NCBI GenBank assembly: GCA_028713345.1 | Contig: JAQTOM010000012.1 | Coordinates: 1,291-35,700, forward strand | Length of the DNA: 34,410 bases | Origin: Gallionellaceae bacterium | GTDB lineage: Bacteria > Pseudomonadota > Gammaproteobacteria > Burkholderiales > Gallionellaceae | Direction of reading: 5' to 3' | Shown here: positions 1-8,324 of the stretch, piece after piece | How the letters are laid out: each line of letters starts with the position of its first letter | How positions within the stretch are numbered: the first letter of the stretch is position 1 | The notes under the pieces: model-generated | The model's database searches: none | The model's input: only the letters and a program-made list of their open reading frames with translations | Told to the model about the DNA's origin: nothing | Translations under genes and position numbers: made by a program

Positions 1-1
1 T

Positions 2-172
2 CCAATGAAGGGTGGCCAAATGCCTGGGGGCTGCCCGATGGGCGGTGGTTCAGGCAACCCGATGATGAAATGTCCGATGATGGAAATGATGGGAAAACAT
101 GCGGACATGATGCTGCTGATGATGGAGCAAATGATGGAGCATAACGAAGCGGCAATGGCTGCACGGAAGTGA
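2..172 (+). CDS. Methionine-rich small protein, 3' end of gene (5' truncated by window)
   Basis: The open frame runs from the window edge to a TGA at 170-172, so the true start may lie outside; an ATG at 5 is the first one visible. The 55 residues from that ATG contain 16 methionines, many as MM pairs, plus two Cys-Pro-Met-like contacts (GCPM, KCPMM), two histidines and glycine-rich spacing. This composition is typical of periplasmic or cytosolic copper/silver-binding proteins that hold soft metals through Met, Cys and His, but I cannot assign a family. The second half (ADMMLLMMEQMMEH) could form an amphipathic helix with Met faces. The next gene is convergent. Metal binding is an inference from composition only. 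Confidence 0.6.
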   Translation, partial: PMKGGQMPGGCPMGGGSGNPMMKCPMMEMMGKHADMMLLMMEQMMEHNEAAMAARK

Positions 173-235
173 TGCGGATGCAGGTTGTATTTGTTGCATG
201 TGGGCACGACGAAGCCACATTTTATTCATAAAGTT

Positions 236-259
236 TTTGCCGGGGGTAACCCCGGCAAA
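236..259. other. Perfect 10-bp hairpin with GUAA tetraloop between convergent genes
   Basis: TTTGCCGGGG at 236-245 and CCCCGGCAAA at 250-259 are exact reverse complements around a GTAA loop, a GNRA-type tetraloop on the plus strand. There is no T run after the stem on the plus strand, so it is not a textbook intrinsic terminator. It could still stabilise or end the 3' end of the methionine-rich gene's mRNA. A second small hairpin (GCGCCC, ATCA loop, GGGCGC; 315-330) covers the lolB stop codon. Confidence 0.45.
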
Positions 260-321
260 GTGGCAGGAAGTGGCCCTGTTTGGGGTTCCGGGCTGCCTCC
301 GGCAAAGGCAAATCGCGCCCA

Positions 322-954
322 TCAGGGCGCAACCTGCCCAATTTCCCATTCATCCACCAGCAACTGCAATTCCATCCCCTCGCGTTGCAGGCTCATGCGC
401 AACGGCAGGCTATCCGCTGCCTGTGTCGCATACCTTGTGTAGCGTATCTCCCATCCGTCCTGATGCATCACGCTCACTTGCCCGTTGGCATCACGCTCAA
501 TACTGGCCTCACTCCCTGGCGCAGGCAGCGCCAGCGCCCAGTATTGCAGGCCTTCCAGCGGCAGGTGCCAGCCCAGCGCACGTTGCGTCAATTCTTCGGT
601 ATCCTGCGCGTTGTAGTGCTTGTCCGGCGTATCCAGCACCACACCCCGTACATCGCGGTGGATGCGTGCCATGGTCTGTCCAAACGGGGCCAGCAGCAAT
701 ATCTCATCTTCTGCGGGGCGGTGCGTCCAGCGCACATTTGAGGAGGAACGCTCACCGTCGTGCCTGACGGCAATCCGTCCGTTCAGGGCAAACGCAACGT
801 GTTCCATACGGGCAGGGCGCGCCACTGCTTGCGGTGCGGGCGGCGCAGCCGCACATCCCGCCAGAATAGAAGCAACGATTACCAGCGCCAGATGCGTCAG
901 TCGTAATTGCCGGTGATTCCAATTCGCATTCAAAGCAATCATGTTTCCGTTCAT
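322..954 (-). CDS. lolB: Outer-membrane lipoprotein receptor LolB
   Basis: LolB receives lipoproteins from the periplasmic carrier LolA and inserts them into the inner leaflet of the outer membrane. The protein has a lipoprotein signal peptide ending in the lipobox LAGC, then the LolB-type pattern of a strand reading FALNGRIAVR, a VRWTH strand and the conserved GWHLPLEGLQYWALALP segment near residue 130. Length fits the family (about 200 residues). An ATG at 984 would give a very long leader; the one at 954 has a weak GAAAGA upstream and a more normal leader, and 942 is also possible. In many betaproteobacteria lolB sits between a TPR lipoprotein gene and ispE. Here three yqj genes separate it from the TPR gene, and no ispE follows. 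Confidence 0.88.
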   Translation of the reverse strand: MNGNMIALNANWNHRQLRLTHLALVIVASILAGCAAAPPAPQAVARPARMEHVAFALNGRIAVRHDGERSSSNVRWTHRPAEDEILLLAPFGQTMARIHRDVRGVVLDTPDKHYNAQDTEELTQRALGWHLPLEGLQYWALALPAPGSEASIERDANGQVSVMHQDGWEIRYTRYATQAADSLPLRMSLQREGMELQLLVDEWEIGQVAP

Positions 955-1082
955 GCCGAGTCTTTCAACTCCGTGTGGCTGCATTCAGGGCGAATGATGA
1001 TGAAGTATTTCAGGGAGAGTGGCCGGTGAAGTCGGAGCATTACAACTATATTTGAATGTGCCTGATATGTGGAACCGGCTGG

Positions 1083-1370
1083 CTAGCCAGTCAGCCTGCG
1101 TTTCACCGCAAGCACCACGCGCCACATCACCCAGCCGCGCCGCAGCCAGCCGAACACGCGCCTGGGGCGTATCAAGGCGGTGAATGCCACTGCCCCGGCC
1201 AGCAGTGCCGGATGGTTCGCAAGGTAACGCGCTATCAGCATACCTTGGTCTGCTGCCGCCAGCGGCTTGCGCCAAGGCGCCAATGCCTGCGCCAACTCGG
1301 TGCGCTGCGTTGCTGCCCTGGCCACCAGCGTGGCACGGCGCTCTGCCAGTTCGATCAGTTTCGCATTCAT
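1083..1370 (-). CDS. yqjK: YqjK-like small basic protein
   Basis: This 95-residue protein has a charged N-terminal helix (AERRATLVARAATQR), one hydrophobic stretch around residues 52-66 (HPALLAGAVAFTALI) and a very basic C-terminus (RPRRVFGWLRRGW, KRRLTG), the layout of the YqjK family. Its biochemical role is not known. Its ATG overlaps the stop of the gene before it by four bases (ATGA), so translation is probably coupled. It is the last gene of the yqjD-yqjE-yqjK set, which in enterobacteria is stress- and stationary-phase-linked; whether that holds here is inference. Confidence 0.75.
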   Translation of the reverse strand: MNAKLIELAERRATLVARAATQRTELAQALAPWRKPLAAADQGMLIARYLANHPALLAGAVAFTALIRPRRVFGWLRRGWVMWRVVLAVKRRLTG

Positions 1371-1771
1371 GGGCGTGGAGTCAATTGCTCGCGATCCTTG
1401 GACAATTCCCTGATGCTGGCCGCAAATAACCGGGGTTTGGCCCTGGCCTTGCCGAGCGCGATCCAGCCAGCCAGCAATGCTCCAAGCAGGAACAGGAACG
1501 CCAGGATACCCAATGCCAACAGGCGGTGATCATCCCAGAAAACGACCACCACCCATAGTGTAACCAGCACGATGCAAAGCGCGGCGCAAAACATTGCGGC
1601 CAGCGTCCATAGCAACATGGAGCCTAGCCTTGTCCGCTCCTCTTCAATCTCGATGGAGAACAGCTCCAGCCGCGTCTGGCCCGTGGCAACCAGAGTGGCC
1701 GCCAGCATCCTCAGGGAATTGAACAGCCCGCCGCGTTGGCCTGTGCCGTGATCCTGCGCTTCAGGGGACAT
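1367..1771 (-). CDS. yqjE: YqjE / phage-holin-like family membrane protein
   Basis: The 134-residue protein has an N-terminal amphipathic part with the family-typical TRLELFSIEIEEER segment, then two long hydrophobic helices at about residues 51-77 and 84-107, separated by a short WDDHRLL loop, and a charged tail. This is the architecture of the YqjE proteins (annotated as holin superfamily III / Phage_holin_3_6). Despite the name there is no phage context; the gene lies between yqjD-like and yqjK-like genes and overlaps the latter by four bases. No clear ribosome binding site precedes the ATG, and only ten bases separate it from the yqjD-like stop, which suggests re-initiation. Confidence 0.8.
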   Translation of the reverse strand: MSPEAQDHGTGQRGGLFNSLRMLAATLVATGQTRLELFSIEIEEERTRLGSMLLWTLAAMFCAALCIVLVTLWVVVVFWDDHRLLALGILAFLFLLGALLAGWIALGKARAKPRLFAASIRELSKDREQLTPRP

Positions 1772-1781
1772 CGGTCCGGGA

Positions 1782-2102
1782 TCAGCGGCGTGAAATCAGG
1801 GCGCCGAGCAGAAGGCCAGCCACTGCTGCAATGCCCACGGCTTTCCATGGGTTTTCATGCACATATTCGTCGGTGGCCTTGGCGGCTATCTTGGTTTTTT
1901 CTACCAGCGCTGCCTGTGCATCTGCGAGCCTTACCCTGGCGACCCGCAGCGATTCCTCGGCTTTTGTGCGCGCTGCCGCAATGCGCTCGCCGGTCTGGCT
2001 GGCGGTTGCCTTAAGCAATTCTTCCGCATCGGTTACGACTACCTTCAAATCTTCCATCAATTTTTCTTTGGAAACGCGTTCCACTGCTTCTGGGGTATTC
2101 AT
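1782..2102 (-). CDS. yqjD: DUF883 family protein (YqjD/ElaB-like), ribosome-tethering type
   Basis: This 106-residue protein begins with a long charged helix (residues about 12-75, rich in Ala, Glu, Lys and Arg, probably coiled) and ends with the DUF883 hallmark YVHENPWKAVGIA, followed by a C-terminal transmembrane helix with GLLLGALISRR. E. coli YqjD and ElaB of this family are C-tail-anchored inner-membrane proteins that bind 70S ribosomes in stationary phase; the same role is inferred here. A good Shine-Dalgarno sequence, AAGGAG, stands eight bases before the ATG. It is the first gene of the three-gene yqj set, so the promoter should lie in the 2103-2453 gap. Confidence 0.85.
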   Translation of the reverse strand: MNTPEAVERVSKEKLMEDLKVVVTDAEELLKATASQTGERIAAARTKAEESLRVARVRLADAQAALVEKTKIAAKATDEYVHENPWKAVGIAAVAGLLLGALISRR

Positions 2103-2453
2103 GGCTAAGCTCCTTCTGGGTAAAAATTAATGATACTAAAATGCCAATGGCTACTTCCTGTGGACCAGCTTGTTGCCTTGCCTGCTGATATTATTATTTG
2201 TTACTGTGCTTTTGATGACTCAACCTGAACTGTAGCAGCCGTTCCGGCATTGTGGAGCCTGATTGTAACCGGGAACCTGAACCCTTCCCACTTTGCTTCC
2301 ATCCCTGCCGCACCAGATGGTCAGGGGTGAAATATACCCGTAACTTGTGGCAATTGACACCGCGCATGTTAGCGCAATTACTCGTGCTTGTGAAAAATGG
2401 CGCAATAATTGTCCGGGGAAATGGCATGAACGCCTGCCAATTCAGGCAGACGG
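2103..2453. other. Intergenic gap upstream of the yqjD-like gene
   Basis: This stretch of about 350 bases holds no convincing gene. Close to yqjD it is AT-rich and must contain that cluster's promoter, but I see no good -35/-10 pair. Next to the TPR gene there is a weak five-bp hairpin (CTGCC, six-base loop, GGCAG) without a T run. Short frames overlapping the gap on both strands run into the TPR gene and have no protein-like features. Confidence 0.4.
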
Positions 2454-4196
2454 TCAAGGCATGAATTTCTTCATCACAGCCTGCAGCGCCGTGTTGTCGG
2501 GATATGCTTTCAAAGCGTCGCCCCATATTTTTTTTGCCTGCTCTTTTTCACTATGCATCCACAGCACCTCGCCCAAGTGCGCGGCAATTTCCGGGTCGGG
2601 ATTGGCGCTATAGGCGCGGCGCAGGAATTCCAGGCTCTTGGACAGGTTGCCCAGGCGATAATGTCCCCAACCGACGCTATCGATAATGGCGGCATCATCT
2701 GGAACCATCTGGTTGGCCTTCTCCACCAGGCTCATCCCTTCCTGCAAGCGCTCATTGCGATCCAGCAGGTCGTAGCCCAGCGCGTTATATGCCTGTGCAT
2801 GGTCAGGCTTGACCTGAATCACTTTGCGCATCATTTGCTCAAAAGCATCATGGTCGCCGAGCATGCTTGCCAGCATCGCCGCTTCGTACAAAAGGTCAGG
2901 ATGCGTGGGTAACTTTTCCAGACCTTGCACCAATACCTGGTAGGCTGCTGCGGCCTGTTTCGCATCACGCAGGAACTGCGCCTCAATCAACATCAATTGC
3001 ACGCGCTGCTGGTTGTTCTGCGCGACGGTCTGATGCAAATATTCACGCGCCTCCTCCAGCTTTCCCTCCTTATGGATCAGATAGGCCGCACGCAAACGCG
3101 CGCTATAGACATGCTCGCCGCTCTGCACCTTGCGGTAGTTTTGTAATGCACCTGCATTGTCCTTCTTTGCCTCAAGCAACTGGCCGAGGTAGTAATACAC
3201 TGTGTCCTCGTCTTTCTTGCCCTTGGCAAGCGCCTGCTGCAACTCGCTCTCCGCCCGCTCCAACTCACCCATCTCCAGGGACAGCATTGCCACAGCAAAT
3301 GCCAGATCGGCGTTTTCAGGATGGGCCTTGAGCAGTTGCTGGAATTCGACGCGTGATTCCGCAAATTGTTTTTGCTCCAGCAGAATGCGCGCATAGAGCA
3401 AGCGCGCCTCGTTGGCTTCCGGGAAGGCAGCAAGATATTTCTTCAGCAGCGCCAGTGCCTGTTGCGGCGATTCGCGTTGCAGTAATTGCGCCTCAAGCAG
3501 CGTGGTCACCTCCCACTCGGGGCGCAGGGAACGCGCCTGGCGCGCCTCATCCAGGGCCAGTTCCCGCTTGCCGGCGGCTTGCGCCGCCCGTGCCAGCACC
3601 CAGTGCGCCTCCGCTGATTTGGGATAGGGTTGCGCCAGTTCTTGCAGCAGTTTGAATACGGCATCCTTGTCTGGATGCTGCGCGAGGAGGGGGTAAATCT
3701 GGAGGAATGCATATCCAACCTTGTCCGGGTATGCCGCCAGCAAGCCCTCGATATGCGGACGCGCCTCATCCAGCTTGCCACCGGCTACCAGCATCAGGGA
3801 CAGCATCTGTTTTGCGGGCAGCGAGGCTGGATCCAGTTCCAGCCACAGGCTGAACGCTGCTACTGCCTTATCCATCTCGTGCGCATCGTAGGCCAACTGT
3901 GCGGCACGGCCCGCTATGCGGGGGTCGCGCGTGGAACTGGCCAGATCCAGATAAATCTGCGCCGCCAATTCCGGCATGCCGCGCTGGTTTGCTACTTCAC
4001 CCAGCAAGAATTTGTAGAGCATTGGCCCGGTCAATTCCAGCTTGGGCAATTCCGGTTTGGGCAGTTCCTGTGGTTTTTCCACTCGTTCCACTTGCGGCTC
4101 GGGTTTTGACGCCGGCTCTGCGGTTTTTTGCTGCGGCGCGTGAGCGCAGGCAGCAAGCAGCATGGAAAGGGTAATCGCGCTACGTTTGAGTATCAT
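2454..4196 (-). CDS. Tetratricopeptide-repeat outer-membrane lipoprotein
   Basis: This 580-residue protein starts with a lipoprotein signal peptide (lipobox LLAAC, Cys17), then a Pro/Glu/Lys-rich linker to about residue 50, then TPR helices through to the end. Repeat units show typical TPR residues, for example AEAHWVLARAAQAAGKRELA, ADLAFAVAMLSLEMGELERA and DAAIIDSVGWGHYRLGNLSK. Proteins like this are common in betaproteobacteria directly upstream of lolB and are annotated only as TPR repeat proteins. They are expected to face the periplasm and act as scaffolds, possibly in envelope assembly; no specific role can be assigned. The gene is divergent from the ABC transporter operon, sharing the 4197-4363 region. 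Confidence 0.85.
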   Translation of the reverse strand: MILKRSAITLSMLLAACAHAPQQKTAEPASKPEPQVERVEKPQELPKPELPKLELTGPMLYKFLLGEVANQRGMPELAAQIYLDLASSTRDPRIAGRAAQLAYDAHEMDKAVAAFSLWLELDPASLPAKQMLSLMLVAGGKLDEARPHIEGLLAAYPDKVGYAFLQIYPLLAQHPDKDAVFKLLQELAQPYPKSAEAHWVLARAAQAAGKRELALDEARQARSLRPEWEVTTLLEAQLLQRESPQQALALLKKYLAAFPEANEARLLYARILLEQKQFAESRVEFQQLLKAHPENADLAFAVAMLSLEMGELERAESELQQALAKGKKDEDTVYYYLGQLLEAKKDNAGALQNYRKVQSGEHVYSARLRAAYLIHKEGKLEEAREYLHQTVAQNNQQRVQLMLIEAQFLRDAKQAAAAYQVLVQGLEKLPTHPDLLYEAAMLASMLGDHDAFEQMMRKVIQVKPDHAQAYNALGYDLLDRNERLQEGMSLVEKANQMVPDDAAIIDSVGWGHYRLGNLSKSLEFLRRAYSANPDPEIAAHLGEVLWMHSEKEQAKKIWGDALKAYPDNTALQAVMKKFMP

Positions 4197-4363
4197 ATTG
4201 GTATGATTCTATGGGTATGTTCTGGTACAAAGTAGTGTTCGACCTGGATGCCGGTAATTAATTCAACAGCCAAGCCAGGCTTGCTCCAGATACTTTGAGT
4301 TTTTAGAGACGCTCATATTAGGTTATATTGGGTACCTATCACAACCCGCAAACACATTACTAC

Positions 4364-5302
4364 ATGCCTGACGCAGCACCAACAACCCTGTCCGCACGCA
4401 ATCTGAGCCGCCGCTTCGGCCAGCGCGAGGTCATCCACGGCGTGTCGCTGAAACTCAAGCACGGGGAAGTGCTGGGCCTGCTCGGCCATAATGGCGCGGG
4501 CAAGAGTACCACGCTGCAAATGCTTACCGGCGCGTTATTGCCGCATTCCGGGCAGATCGAGATATGCGGTTTCGACCTCGCGCGCCAACCCGGGCAAGCC
4601 AAGGCGCGGATTGGCTTTTTGCCGGAAACGCCGCCGCTGTACCGGGAAATGAGCGTGGACAATTATCTGGCATTCGCCGCCAGATTGCACCTCGTGCCGC
4701 GCGGAAGGATCGCGGGTTCCGTAGCCGAAACCAGGCGCCGCTGCGGCTTGCAGGACAGCGGCAAGAAAATCATCGGCACGCTTTCCAAAGGCTATCAGCA
4801 GCGCGTCGGCATCGCGCAGGCGATCATTCACCAGCCCGAGGTCATCATCCTCGACGAACCCACTGTCGGCCTCGACCCGTCGCAGATCCGCGATATCCGC
4901 ACGCTCATCCGTGAACTCGGCGACGCATACAGCGTGATCCTGTCCACCCATCTGCTGGGCGAAGTGGAAAGTATTTGTGACCGTGTCGAGATCATGCATC
5001 ACGGCCGCATTATCTACGGCGACAGCAGTGCCAAAATGCAGCAGTACGGCCACCAGCCCGGCTTCATCGTCACCTTGCGGGCGCCGCCTGGGCTTTCCGA
5101 GTTGCAAGCCATCGCCGGGGTGCAGCAGGTAGAACAGCTTTCCGCCACGCAATTCCGCATCCTGCACGTGATCGATGCCAACCCCGGCGCCGCGCTGCTC
5201 GCGCTTGCCGCACAGCGCGGCTGGCAGGCGGAGCAACTCGTGCCGCTGCAATCCAGCCTGGAAGACGTGTTTGTAAAAATCACCGAAAGCGAAACAGCAT
5301 GA
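4364..5302 (+). CDS. ABC transporter ATP-binding subunit, GldA/CcmA-like
   Basis: This is the nucleotide-binding subunit of a three-part ABC system. It has Walker A GHNGAGKST near residue 45, the signature LSKGYQQR, Walker B VIILDEPTVGLDP, and a family-typical H-loop STHLLGEVE. A C-terminal domain of about 90 residues follows, as in the GldA/YhaQ-type ATPases. The ATG at 4364 (MPDAAPTT) fits the family start; an upstream TTG at 4328 would add a non-conserved leader. The stop overlaps the permease ATG by four bases. Substrate is unknown: in Bacteroidetes the homologous GldAFG set is needed for gliding, but here the trio occurs without other gliding genes. Confidence 0.88.
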   Translation: MPDAAPTTLSARNLSRRFGQREVIHGVSLKLKHGEVLGLLGHNGAGKSTTLQMLTGALLPHSGQIEICGFDLARQPGQAKARIGFLPETPPLYREMSVDNYLAFAARLHLVPRGRIAGSVAETRRRCGLQDSGKKIIGTLSKGYQQRVGIAQAIIHQPEVIILDEPTVGLDPSQIRDIRTLIRELGDAYSVILSTHLLGEVESICDRVEIMHHGRIIYGDSSAKMQQYGHQPGFIVTLRAPPGLSELQAIAGVQQVEQLSATQFRILHVIDANPGAALLALAAQRGWQAEQLVPLQSSLEDVFVKITESETA

Positions 5303-6042
5303 TCTTCACCATAGCCCACAAGGAATTCCGCAGCTTGTTTGCCGCGCCCTCGACCTGGCTGATCCTGGGTATGCTGCAATTTATCTTTGCCTGGTTTTTT
5401 CTCGCGCGCCTGGACGCATTCCTGCAGGTGCAGGCGCAACTGGCGCAGCTTGCCAACGCGCCGGGCGCCACACAAGCCGTAGCGGCTCCGCTGTTCGGTA
5501 CCGTTGCACTGGTCATGATGATGCTGGTGCCGGTGTTCACCATGCGCCTGATTGCCGAGGAACGGCGCAACCAGACCTTGACGCTGCTGATGGCCGCACC
5601 GGTTTCCAGTGTGCAAATCGTATTGGGCAAATTCCTGGGCCTGCTGCTGTTCCTGCTGTTCATCATTGCTGGCTGCCTGTTGATGGTGCTGGCGCTGGCC
5701 GCAGGCACACAGCTGGACATGGGCCTGCTGCTCAGCAATGCGCTGGGGCTGCTGCTGCTCACCGCCGCCTATGCCGCGCTGGGATTGTATATTTCTTCCC
5801 TCACCGCGCAGCCGGTAATTGCCGCCATCGCCGCCCTGGCCGCGCTGTTCGGGCTGTGGCTGACGGAAATCAGCGCGGTGGATAGCGGCAATGCATGGCG
5901 CGCACTCGCACCCACCAGCCATTTCGAGAGCTTTAACCTCGGCCTGCTGAACAGCGGCGACTGGATATTCTTCCTGCTGTTCTGTATCGCCTTCCTGCTG
6001 CTGGCGATACGGCGGCTGCACAATAACCGGATTTACGGCTAA
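5299..6042 (+). CDS. ABC-2 type permease, GldF-like
   Basis: This 247-residue integral membrane protein has about six hydrophobic helices. The first is near residues 19-35, then 67-83, 106-132, 142-165, 170-186 and 222-240. The cytoplasmic MRLIAEERRNQTLTLLMAAP segment is the hallmark of ABC-2 permeases of the GldF/NosY group, where it contacts the ATPase. It is translationally coupled to the ATPase gene (ATGA overlap). Right behind the stop there is a 13-bp inverted repeat and then a dispersed repeat, which separate it from the gldG-like gene. Confidence 0.85.
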   Translation: MIFTIAHKEFRSLFAAPSTWLILGMLQFIFAWFFLARLDAFLQVQAQLAQLANAPGATQAVAAPLFGTVALVMMMLVPVFTMRLIAEERRNQTLTLLMAAPVSSVQIVLGKFLGLLLFLLFIIAGCLLMVLALAAGTQLDMGLLLSNALGLLLLTAAYAALGLYISSLTAQPVIAAIAALAALFGLWLTEISAVDSGNAWRALAPTSHFESFNLGLLNSGDWIFFLLFCIAFLLLAIRRLHNNRIYG

Positions 6043-6091
6043 CGGTCATGGCAATTGTGTCACTCCTGATAATGAAACTTGCCATGACCGT
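6042..6091 (+). other. 13-bp perfect inverted repeat directly after the permease stop
   Basis: ACGGTCATGGCAA at 6042-6054 is exactly complementary to TTGCCATGACCGT at 6079-6091, with a 24-base loop. The left arm begins on the last base of the permease TAA. There is no T tract behind it, so mRNA stabilisation or partial termination between the permease and gldG-like genes is more likely than a strong terminator. It abuts the dispersed repeat copy that follows. Confidence 0.6.
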
Positions 6092-6157
6092 CTCCCCCAC
6101 CCCAGCCCTCCCCCGAAGTGAGAGGGGGACAATGTCTCGCTTCGCGAGTTTCACGCT
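6088..6157 (+). repeat. Dispersed palindromic repeat, family 1, copy A (intergenic)
   Basis: The copy begins CCGTCTCCCCC, has a central imperfect palindrome (CTCCCCCGAAGTGAGAGGGGG at 6109-6129) and ends with GACAATGTCTCGC-TTC-GCGAG, a small hairpin. It aligns over about 66 bases with the segment inserted in ftsY (13835-13900): same opening, same central CCCCG...GAG...GGAC core and the same CGC..CGCGAG end. It pushes the gldG-like gene about 120 bases away from the permease gene although the three genes normally form a tight operon. Confidence 0.7.
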
Positions 6158-6160
6158 AAC

Positions 6161-7507
6161 ATGAAATTCCCGCAGCCCAATCTGTTGCTCAAAAATATCG
6201 CCTTCACCGCGTTGCTGCTTGCGGCGACCGTTACGCTGTACCAGCTTGCCGCACGCCACCCGATGCAATGGGATATGACGCAAAGCGCCAGCAACAGCCT
6301 GCAAGCCAGCAGCGTGGATGTGCTGAAACAACTGCCCGGCGAAATCAAGCTCACGGTATATGTCACGGGGCAGGATGCCAGAATGGGCGATGTGCACAAG
6401 CTGGTCCGCGATTTTGCCGCCCTGTACCGGCGCCACAAGCCCGACATCACGCTTGCCTTCATCGACCCGGTGAAGCAGCCGGAGGAGGCGCGCAAGGTCA
6501 ATATCCAGGTTAACGGCGAGATGCTGGTGGAATACGGCGGGCGGGTCGAGCACATCACCATGCTGAACGAGCAGACGCTTACCAGTGCGCTGTTGCGCCT
6601 TGCACACAACAAAGAACATCTGCTGATGTATCTGGACGGGCACGGTGAGCGGCGGCTGGATGGCATCGCCAACCACGACCTCGGCGAGTTCGGCAAGCGC
6701 CTGCAACAGAACGGCTTCCGCATCAGCCCGCTGAACCTGACGCTGGCGCAGGATGTGCCGTCCAACGCCAGCATGCTGGTCATCACCCAGCCGCAGGCCG
6801 ACCTGCTGCCGGGCGAACTGGACAAGCTGCTGCGTTATATCGCAGGCGGCGGCAACCTGCTGTGGTTGATAGACGCCGAGCCGCTGCATGGGTTGGAACG
6901 GCTGTCCGAAAAACTGGGGCTGCTGCTCACCCCAGGCACCGTGTTTGACCCCGCAGCGGAAGAAATGCGCGCCCCGGCGAATTGGGCGCTGGGTGCGGGT
7001 TATCCGCCGCACCCCATCACGCAAAATTTCAACCTGATCACCGCCTTTCCGTCTGCGCGCACCATCGGCTGGGAAGAAAGCGGGGAATGGCGCCACACGC
7101 CGCTGGTGGAAGCCGCACCGCGCGGCTGGGTGAGCAGCCGCGCGCAGCAGCAAGGCAAGCTACCGCGCTTCGACAAGAACCGCGACGTAGCCGGCCCGGT
7201 GACCATCGCACTCGCCCTGCAACGCAACATAAACGACCGCGACCAGCGCATCGTGGTGGCTGGCAGCGGCTCGTTTCTCGCCAATGCCTACTCCGGCAAT
7301 GGCGGCAATCTCGATCTCGGTATCAACATGGTGAACTGGCTGAGCAACGAAGATAAACTCATCGCCATCCAGCCGCGCGCGGTAAAAGACGGCGCGATCA
7401 CCTTGAGCAAAACCCAGCTAACCCTCATCGGCGGTGGTTTTCTGCTTGCCCTGCCCGCGTTGCTGATGCTGGTGGGCGGAGTGTTGTGGCGGCGCAGAAG
7501 GGGCTAG
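6161..7507 (+). CDS. GldG-like ABC transporter auxiliary protein
   Basis: This 448-residue protein has one N-terminal transmembrane helix (about residues 10-25, ending in LAARHP), a large periplasmic domain and a C-terminal helix ([21 protein letters not shown]) followed by a basic WRRRRG tail. The domain has the GldG/DUF4350-like pattern: [10 protein letters not shown] near residue 60, [14 protein letters not shown] near 155, and [27 protein letters not shown] followed by [13 protein letters not shown]. It is the third part of the GldA-GldF-GldG set and probably forms the extracytoplasmic component, function unknown. Its start at 6161 follows the repeat element, with no strong Shine-Dalgarno sequence, so the insertion may have altered its translation. 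Confidence 0.82.
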   Translation: MKFPQPNLLLKNIAFTALLLAATVTLYQLAARHPMQWDMTQSASNSLQASSVDVLKQLPGEIKLTVYVTGQDARMGDVHKLVRDFAALYRRHKPDITLAFIDPVKQPEEARKVNIQVNGEMLVEYGGRVEHITMLNEQTLTSALLRLAHNKEHLLMYLDGHGERRLDGIANHDLGEFGKRLQQNGFRISPLNLTLAQDVPSNASMLVITQPQADLLPGELDKLLRYIAGGGNLLWLIDAEPLHGLERLSEKLGLLLTPGTVFDPAAEEMRAPANWALGAGYPPHPITQNFNLITAFPSARTIGWEESGEWRHTPLVEAAPRGWVSSRAQQQGKLPRFDKNRDVAGPVTIALALQRNINDRDQRIVVAGSGSFLANAYSGNGGNLDLGINMVNWLSNEDKLIAIQPRAVKDGAITLSKTQLTLIGGGFLLALPALLMLVGGVLWRRRRG

Positions 7508-7508
7508 C

Positions 7509-8324
7509 ATGCCCGAACTCCCCGAAGTCGAAACCACCCTGCGCGGGCTTGAGCCGCATCTGGCCGGGCAGCGCATCACTGGCGTAACGATCCGCCATCC
7601 GCAGCTGCGCTGGCCCATTCCCAGGAACCTGCCCGAACTATTGCGCGGACAAACCATTCGCTCCATGCACCGCCGTGCCAAATACCTGCTCATCGAATTC
7701 GACCACGGCACGCTGATACTGCACCTCGGCATGTCCGGCAGCCTGCGCATCCTGCATGCCGGCACGGCACCGGAAGCGCACGACCACTTCGACCTGCTAT
7801 TCGCAAACGGCCTGCTGATGCGGCTGCGCGACCCGCGCCGTTTCGGCGCGGTGCTGTGGCATGATGGCGATGTCTCGCAACACCCGCTGCTGAAAAAGCT
7901 CGGCCCGGAGCCGCTGCAAGAAGATTTTGACGCTGAGCATCTCTACCAGGCCACGCGCAAGCGTAGTGCTGCGATAAAACTCGTCATCATGGACAGCCGT
8001 GTGGTGGCGGGCGTGGGCAACATCTACGCCAACGAGGCATTGTTCCGTGCCGGCATCCGCCCGCAACTGGCGGCAAGCAAATTAAGCAAGCCGCGTTGTG
8101 CGCGGCTGGTACAAACTATCCGCGAGACATTGCGCGAGGCGATCAATCTCGGCGGCAGTAGTCTGCGCGACTTCGTGGGCAGCGATGGCAACCCCGGTTA
8201 TTTCCAGCAGCATTATTGGGTGTATGGACGGGCAGGGGAGTCGTGCAAAAAATGCGGTACACTGATCAAGCAGGCGCGGCAGGGGCAGAGATCGAGTTTT
8301 TATTGCCCGACATGCCAGAAATAA
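7509..8324 (+). CDS. mutM: Formamidopyrimidine-DNA glycosylase (8-oxoG repair)
   Basis: MutM/Fpg removes 8-oxoguanine and formamidopyrimidines from DNA and cuts the strand by beta,delta-elimination. The mature N-terminus PELPEVE carries catalytic Pro2 and Glu3; the conserved Lys lies at about residue 58 (MHRRAKYLL). The H2TH region shows [22 protein letters not shown]-type conservation, and the C-terminal zinc finger reads CKKC...CPTC with the lesion-contacting Arg in QRSSFYC. Length, 271 residues, is normal. It begins one base after the gldG-like stop, so it is probably co-transcribed. Proximity of mutM to the TPR and lolB genes is common in betaproteobacteria. Confidence 0.96.
   Translation: MPELPEVETTLRGLEPHLAGQRITGVTIRHPQLRWPIPRNLPELLRGQTIRSMHRRAKYLLIEFDHGTLILHLGMSGSLRILHAGTAPEAHDHFDLLFANGLLMRLRDPRRFGAVLWHDGDVSQHPLLKKLGPEPLQEDFDAEHLYQATRKRSAAIKLVIMDSRVVAGVGNIYANEALFRAGIRPQLAASKLSKPRCARLVQTIRETLREAINLGGSSLRDFVGSDGNPGYFQQHYWVYGRAGESCKKCGTLIKQARQGQRSSFYCPTCQK

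Noticed and set aside
1367-1771. Holin-like annotation as a sign of a prophage
   Set aside because: It is the YqjE family between yqjD- and yqjK-like genes, with no phage genes nearby.
5933-7153. Long antisense open frame (406 codons) opposite the permease and gldG-like genes
   Set aside because: It mirrors GC-rich codon use of the plus-strand genes, is rich in Gln/His/Arg, has no domain features and overlaps genes that are clearly recognised.
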